Assembly: GCF_048564905.1 (NCBI RefSeq)
Contig: NC_132996.1
Location: 42,208,001-42,272,000, forward strand
Direction: 5' to 3'
From: Vicugna pacos
Lineage: Eukaryota > Chordata > Mammalia > Artiodactyla > Camelidae
DNA length: 64,000 nucleotides
The position numbers and the translations under genes are program-made. The notes beneath the pieces are model-generated. The model saw nothing but the letters and a program-made list of their open reading frames with translations. It was not told the origin of the DNA and ran no database searches. Of this stretch, positions 58,007 through 64,000 are shown piece by piece (the first letter of the stretch is position 1; every line of letters begins with the position of its first letter).

Positions 58007-59199
58007 TCCATACTAGGAGGTGGAAGGATTCTGAGAAGAGCTGAGGATATCACAGGATGGGGGGCTGTTTACCTCCAAGTAGGGTCCTAGACATGATGTT
58101 GGAAAGTATTTGTAAAGAAGGCCAGAAATAGATGAAAGAGCTTGATGGGAAAAGGCGCTGAATAAGGGATGAAAGCGAGTCCTATGGAGGTTTGTTCATT
58201 AAAAGGGCTGGTGTTCTGGCTGTGGATGAGGGTGGTAGGCACGAAGGAGTGGCTCCCATCGACCACACTGAGGTTCCTAAGCCTGGGACAGCTAAAGCCT
58301 AAGTTGCCTGAGAAGCCGACAATGAGAGAAGCCTGCAGTCTTTGCTCAGCACTGAAAAGCAAAATGTGGAGAAGCTTTTATGATGCTTTTAAAAGGTAAT
58401 TCTGCGTTGGCTGTTGGAAGTGATTCGCTAGCCTTTCAACTGTTCCCTTCCCAGAGGACTATTTGGCTTGAGGTATCTATGGAACAGGGTTGTTTGTTTG
58501 TTTTTCTTTCTTTTTTTCTTTCTTTCTCACAAGAATTAGGTATTACAGAGCAGCTTGGATGAAGTAGAGTTCTTTGTACATGGCTAGAGATAAACTTGGC
58601 TGTGACCTCCAGCGCCTTAGCCCCCAGTGGTGTACGGGTAGACTTCTGGTTGCTAAAAGCCTGGACCTTCACGTTCTGCCACTAGCCCGGGTTCTGTTTT
58701 TCTGCTCTGACCGTTTGTTGAGAGCCTCTGAGGTGGTATAACCTGTCTTCTGCAGCTTACATGCCAGCAGGATGCATATAAAAAGCTGATAATTTAGATT
58801 TAGTCCTGAGGCAAACAGATGAACTAGACGAATCAGTTGGGGAGGGAAACACCCGCTGCTCCCTCACGTTGTCATGGAGGTAAATATAATTTTCTAAAGG
58901 AAGAATTATTGACATCTAGTGAGATGTGAAATCAATATCTGCATTATTTACTGAGCACATGCTGGGCATTTTTACCAGAATCATTGGTAAACATCTTCAG
59001 TCATAAATTTCCCAAATTCTTGGATGGGTTTGTGCTTTAATTAACATTCTTAGCTGGAAACTAGAGGCAGATGGGAAATGTTGTTAATAATTCCATAATT
59101 GATAACAATCACTTCCGAAACACAGAGACAACTCATAGTTCACTGACTATTTCTGAGAACAAAGCACTTTGAATTGTTAGCAGAAGCATTTGGTGACGT
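58007..59199. other. Mostly unassigned DNA
   Basis: Contains a (TTTC)n-like run at 58497-58527 and a weak MIR-like trace at 58940-59000. No gene seen. Confidence 0.45.
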
Positions 59200-59440
59200 G
59201 GAAAGTCGAGTTGCCCAGTGAATGAAGCCTGGGTCGGGGGCAGAGTCCCTGGGTTTGAATTCAGACCCGACACCAATTAGCGTGGGGTTGCCACCTGTCT
59301 TCTCTAAGCCATATTTCCTCATCTAAAAAGGTTGGATAATTCTTATCTTTACAGAGTTGCTAGGAAAAATAAATAAGAAAGTGTATTTGACTGAGCAGTG
59401 CACACTGCCTGGCCAAGCAGTCCTCGGTGATTCACCTGAG
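59200..59440 (+). repeat. MIR SINE, nearly full length
   Basis: 'ccctgggtttgaattcagacccgacaccaattagcg', 'cttctctaagccatatttcctcatctaaaaaggttggataattc', 'agttgctaggaaaaataaataag', 'tgcctggccaagcag', in sense MIR order. Confidence 0.8.
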
Positions 59441-59589
59441 ATTACTATATGAAATATGAAATAGCCCTAGATGTTATTGGTATCCAGTATCCACTCAGTG
59501 CTCACTCCTTGGGACAAATCAAAAAAAAATTTTTTTAACCCTTAGATGTCTGCTTTGAGAATCAGCGACAACCTACTTTTTAGTAGTGG

Positions 59590-59748
59590 TTCGGGTCGGC
59601 CTAAATTTAACAAATCAGTTTAACTTTAGTTTAACCTAGAATTTCCCCACATGTTTAAAGCCAGATCTTTCTGCCTCATAAAACCTGTTAAACCCTTAAG
59701 GAATCACAGTCCCTCAGAACACTTTAGGAAACACTAATGAAAGGTTTC
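59590..59748 (-). repeat. hAT-Charlie-like DNA transposon relic
   Basis: Read on the minus strand it contains 'attagtgtttcctaaagtgttctgagggac', 'ccttaagggtttaacagg' and 'ggttaaactaaagttaaactgatttg'. This follows the pattern of a non-autonomous hAT element beginning CAGTGTTTCCYAAAGTGTG. One end is better preserved than the other, and the family name is uncertain. Confidence 0.5.
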
Positions 59749-59789
59749 AGTCCCCCTCCCGCTGTTGGTGGGCTGGAGTTAGCAGCAGC

Positions 59790-60010
59790 AGCAGGTTAAC
59801 ATATATTAAGTGATCACTCTGCGCTTGGATCCGTCTTACGGACATTTAGCTAAAAAATCTCTCTTAATTTTTACAGCAGCCTTTGGGGGGTGGGGATCGG
59901 TACTATTATCAGCCCCATTTTGAAGCTGAGGAGACAGAGGCACAGAGAGCTTAAGCATCTTACCAGAGGTAGACCGATTTGAAGGCAGATAGCTTCTGTC
60001 ATCACGGTGC
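59790..60010 (-). repeat. MIR SINE, antisense
   Basis: 'aagtgatcactctgcgcttgg', 'tcttaatttttacagcagcctttggggggtggggatcggtactattatcagccccattttgaagctgaggagacagaggcacagagagc', 'cttaccagaggtagacc' follow the antisense MIR order. It is the clearest MIR in the window. Confidence 0.85.
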
Positions 60011-61610
60011 TAATCTGGGGCTTAATCAGCAAGTGTGGTTCAGCAGGTGCCAAGGAGACAGCAAAGACCAAGAAACTAAAAAGAGATCTCCATGGAGTGG
60101 CATATTCCTAAGCACCCGAGAAAGTGAGAGAAGCCAAGAGCAAGGGCAGTGAGCTGAGAGTAAACTGGGAGAAGTGTGGGCGTTTTTCTGGGCTACTGGA
60201 TGCTGTCTGTGGCTTGTTTTTAATCTGCCAATCACAGTGTTGAGGGCGGGGATAATAACCTTGCTGAGTTTAAAAGGCCAGTCATCATATGGACATCTCA
60301 GTTTGAATGAGAGAATTTCATTAAATGGGGCCATGGAACTTTATTCAATGTGTTGATTCATACAATTAGAATTAACAAAAGAGAAGCACACTGGGTCAGA
60401 TATACATAAGTAGGAAGGCAGCAGATACCCCTGCACTCCATCTGGAATTTTACACTGTTTTCACGTGAAGGATTCTACTTACTGCGTCATGATGGATGCT
60501 GATAAGCGTGCTTGCTCCCTAGCTTAGTCCGAACAGCTGTTAAATGCAGTGCTATAGTTTAGCAGGGTTTATGGTTTTGTGAATTTAGGGAGAATGATAC
60601 AGTCAGAAGCTGGGTCCTCAATCAAAGGTAGTGACTTCTTAGTGTTAAGGGGACCACTTTTGCTCACATGTACCCAAGGAGCTGTCCCCACCTACTAACA
60701 TAGGCAAATGCACATATTCCCTGAGACTTGAACTGGGCACAATTTTGAGAGCTGGATGCCTCTCCTCCTTTCTTACCACCATAGAAAAATTCTACAAAGT
60801 TGCCAAAGATAAAAACTCTCCAAAGTTGCCAAGGATGAAAACCTCCTTGCCGTTGCACTGAGGCTGTTGCCTCTGGGTGGAATGATAGTTCGGAGACTCT
60901 TTAAGCTGGACTGAATGAGGCAAAGGGACCACTGCAAAAAAAGATGGGTTCCTTGAAAAATTCACTAAGAATTAACTTGCTGAGTAATTCTCTGAAACCT
61001 ATCCAGAATTACCTTACTGTATCATAGGGTCTAGGTCTAGGAACCTCTCTTCTACCTGCCCTTCTGGGGCATGGTGGCGGATCGCTGTCGAGCAGTGAAA
61101 ATGGATTAGCAATATGCTAAAAGAGGAAAACCTGTCATTTGGATGATAGTCGCCTCCTACTTTGTGCTCTGTGGAAAAGAGAGTGGTAAGCTAAGACCTA
61201 GTAAAATGCATTTGATGACTTTTGGAGAATTAGTCATTGGGTGGTTTGATTTGTAATGAATTGATCTGTAGCAATCAATTTTGTTAACAGTCCATTTGTA
61301 TTGAATTAGAGCCTCACATGAGTGTGCCTCATTAGTGAGGGTCACTGAACAGTATGGATGAATGTGGGAATTTCTCTGTGTCTTACAGTTCTGGACTCCT
61401 TGTTTACACCTAAAGTTATGGCTTTCCAATCCTTAGGGACTGAGTATCTAAGTTAGGGGACAGTATTGCCAAGGTCCCTTATTTTTAGGTCAGATCTATC
61501 TTCTTCTTTATTGGATAAAGTCTACCCTGGAAAGGTTCCTATTCTGTATTCCTAAGCTAAGGGATAAGAACAACATCTGACACTGAGAGGAGCCTAATTC
61601 AGACCTCATC
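60011..61610. other. Unassigned non-coding DNA
   Basis: No exon or named repeat in about 1.6 kb. A near-duplicate pair, CAAAGTTGCCAAAGATAAAA and CAAAGTTGCCAAGGATGAAA (60795-60814 and 60821-60840), lies in tandem. Confidence 0.45.
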
Positions 61611-62195
61611 TGTTGTTCTGGTTATCTGGTGCCATGTAACAGACCATCCCATCACCACCTGGCATAGAACAATGATGTTTTAATTTTGCTCATGGCTCCT
61701 GTGTCAAGAATTCCAGGCAAGGTCAAGCCACGGGTAGCTTGTCTCTATTCCATGATGCCTGGGACCTCAACTGGAAAGACTCCAAAGACAGGAAGTGGCA
61801 TGAATGGCTGGGTCTGGAGTCATCTGAAGGTTTTATTACTTACATGTCTGCAGCCTGAGTTGGGACAACTTAAAGGCTAGGCTTGGCTGAGACTACCAGT
61901 CAGAGGAACTGCACGTCTTCATCTGACTTGGGCTTCCTCACAGCACGGTGGTGTCAGAGTAGTTAGGTCTTTCCCATGGTGTGCGGGGGTCCAAATGCTT
62001 GTGTTTTAGTTAAACAAAGTAGAAGCTGCATCCCCTCAATGACCTAGACTTCATCATCACATATATTTACTTATGCTCATACTACAAAATTTGTTATCAC
62101 AGGCAGCCCTGTGAATCAAGAGTAGATACTGTGCATTCCTACTTCTTGCTAGAAAGTATCAAAAACATCTCTGGCTATATTTTAAAATTGTCACA
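61611..62195 (-). repeat. Fossil LTR, ERVL-like, nearly full length, antisense
   Basis: On the plus strand: 'ggttatctggtgccatgtaacagacc', 'gggacctcaactggaaagactccaaagac', 'ctggagtcatctgaagg', 'acatgtctgcagcctgagttggg', 'agcacggtggtgtcagagtag', 'agtagaagctgcatcccc', ending 'attttaaaattgtcaca'. This is the antisense order of an old ERVL-class LTR that starts TGTG and ends near 'gcaatagataacc'. About 585 bases, solo, no internal part. It is a different insertion from the relic at 34985-35460, which has related text. Confidence 0.68.
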
Positions 62196-63089
62196 TTAAT
62201 AACTAGTAACATCAAGTAATGAGACTACATTTTCAACAGATCCCAGTCTGTCTCCAAATAGACATTTCTCCTTTAGCACAGTCTACTTTGGATTTAGGCA
62301 CATTTTCTAGGGAAATGTCGATGGCTCAAAAAAATCTCAGTGTGACAGCTCAGGGCTAGTTTGGGGGGCTCAGAAGAACACCAGTCTCATTAATATTTAG
62401 TCATCCTTTTCTTTGGAAGCCAAAAGTCATTCTCTAGCTTCATCACCTGTCTTGGTCACTGGACTTTATGGATGCATTTAATCTGTCTCCAAATTAGTCA
62501 GGGGCTTTGCTGCCTCTGATGATATTCACCAGGAAATGTTGGGACCAATGGGTCACATTATAAAAGAGGATTATTGAACATGGGTGTTGAGTCTGTCTGT
62601 TGTGGACCTTGCAAAGGGATGCTTTCCTTAGTAAGATTCACCATGATCTGAGCTCTGTCTTCTCCACAGACTTGCAAAATCTGAAATTCGCTGTTGGGTA
62701 TCCTATGTTCTTAATGATGAGATCACATGTAGCTAACTGCAGGAGACTAATTTATAAACCAGGTATCAGTTTAATAATTTATATGGAGAACAGTCACTAC
62801 CTAGAGATAGTTGCAGTCACTGGCTTCACAGTCTGGTGTCTGGTGCCTCACAATAGATGTTTGTTGAATGCAGGAAAGAGAATACTTTAGAAAGGAAGAA
62901 ATCTTAGGGAGGATGGGACCTGATGGTTTTTGAACATTCCTAGTATTCTTGAAGAGGCGATCTAGGGGCCACCTTGGGGATCAGCAGGCAGCGAGTAGCA
63001 GGGGTCTGAGAGCAACTCCTCTTTTATCTATCTCTGATATTAAAACTCTTACCAAGATTTAAACTTTGAAAGTTCTACTGACACAAAGT
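62196..63089. other. Unassigned non-coding DNA
   Basis: No feature recognised. The 96-codon frame at 62600-62890 has no domain. Confidence 0.45.
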
Positions 63090-63245
63090 ATCAACAGCTA
63101 ATGATAGAGCATACTGGGAATAATGATGTATTGAGGAGTAAAGTGGAACATAAAATAATTATGTCATATACCCAAAGTGGCCCAGTTAGTAAGCGGCTAA
63201 GCTGACACTCAAATTGGAAGCTTCCCACTCCAAGCCCTGGCCTGT
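63090..63245 (-). repeat. MIR SINE fragment, antisense
   Basis: 'atacccaaagtggcccagttagtaagcggctaagctgacactcaaattgg', then 'ccactccaagccctggcc', in antisense MIR order. Confidence 0.65.
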
Positions 63246-63854
63246 TAATAATAAGCAACATGCTAATGATTCACTGGAAACTCGGCCCCTAATGGGCTGT
63301 GACGTTTTCCCATCCATTTCCTGACAGTAGCATTTGGCATCTGTCCAGAACTTATTACAGCGTTTTTGTTTTCTTTCTGAGAAGGAATAGTTGACATGTT
63401 AATCATCATCTTATAAAATTCTCCCTGCCTCATTTTTTTTTCATCTTCCTCCCTAAGCCTCGTCTATTCATGAGGCTTTCTTTTAAAATTCCTTGGACAG
63501 CCTCCCAAGGCAAGTTACTTTCTGTTACCAGGAGGATGCACCGGACAAGTAGACAATAAAATCCAGGCAAAGGCTCATTCTGAAACACATTTTCCTTAAA
63601 GCACTGTTATCACTGCTATTGTTCGTACCATTCCATCCATCCCTTCAAGCTGCCATCTCCTGCTGATGCTTTAAAGAGGTCGGAATAACCCTGATAGCTT
63701 ACTTGCATGTAACAAATTCAAGCCATGGAGCCAGAAACGTCCTTCTTGCTTGTCTTCAGTTGACTGTGCAACAGACCTGGCCTTGGGGCGCTGCCTTTCT
63801 ACCCACAGTTGACTGGGTGGATCAGAGAAACAGAGAGAGTCAGAGATAAAAAAG
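63246..63854. other. Unassigned, repeat-free-looking DNA
   Basis: No repeat recognised over about 600 bases. A conserved non-coding element is possible but unsupported here. Confidence 0.35.
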
Positions 63855-63985
63855 GCTTTGGGCATCTTGAAATCCAGTCTTACTTTATATGTGAAGAGTC
63901 TGAAGTGCAGAGAGGGGGCATAATTTGCTCAAGGCCGTACAGCTAATAAGTGGCAGAGAGCTTTGTCTCCTGATCCCCAGTTGAG
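63855..63985 (-). repeat. MIR SINE, antisense, near window end
   Basis: 'tatatgtgaagagtctgaagtgcagagagggggc', 'tttgctcaaggccgtacagctaataagtggcagag' is the antisense MIR core. Confidence 0.8.
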
Positions 63986-64000
63986 GACTCCCTTAGAAAT

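Overview
This is mammalian nuclear DNA, and it points to a camelid (camel, llama or alpaca lineage). The main evidence is two copies of the tRNA-Ala-derived SINE known from camelids (VIC-1 type), at 1-156 and 57892-57994. In addition, many LINE-1 (L1) insertions share one artiodactyl-style 3' UTR. The window is AT-rich, has no CpG island, and reads as an intergenic or deep-intronic stretch. I could not recognise any host protein-coding exon, RNA gene, CRISPR array or operon. The many short open frames are chance frames or lie inside repeats. The longest frames I checked are accounted for under features or rejected items.

Layout. 0-15 kb is mostly unassigned DNA with MIR SINEs, one antisense L1 (7131-7951), an old LTR-like relic (about 8640-9018), an L1 with a 5' inversion (11392-11895) and an L2 (about 12440-12985). 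At 14735-15435 a Tigger1 DNA transposon is inserted in a MIR. 15.8-17.3 kb is an L1-in-L1 nest. 18-24 kb is largely unassigned with MIR and L2 relics. 24.1-34 kb is the densest transposon zone: an L1 flanked by a perfect 14-bp target duplication (24114-25885), a short L1 with a perfect 16-bp duplication (26421-26857), an old LTR (about 26945-27330), an L1 inserted in an older L1 (29826-32100), an MLT2 solo LTR inside L1 5'-region sequence (32453-32903), and a twin-primed L1 (33363-33945). 34-46 kb holds an antisense ERVL-like LTR, two more L1s and a run of L2 3' ends that are all on the plus strand. 46.9-53.9 kb is dominated by antisense ancient L1M, split by a 612-bp ERV1-type solo LTR (48221-48832) and by about 1.9 kb of non-L1 DNA. 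54-64 kb holds L2, MIR, L1 and hAT relics, the second SINE, and a nearly full-length antisense ERVL-like LTR (61611-62195).

The elements do not work together as a system. The window records successive insertions: MIR and L2 oldest, then L1M, Tigger1 and ERVL LTRs, then the camelid-type L1s, the ERV1 LTR and the SINEs. The most useful observations are the nested insertions, which give relative ages, and the L1 structural variants: three 5' inversions, one possible double-tail 3' transduction, and clear target-site duplications. I found no credible new gene system. Family names come from memory of consensus sequences, so subfamily labels and outer edges are approximate unless a target duplication or terminal repeat fixes them.
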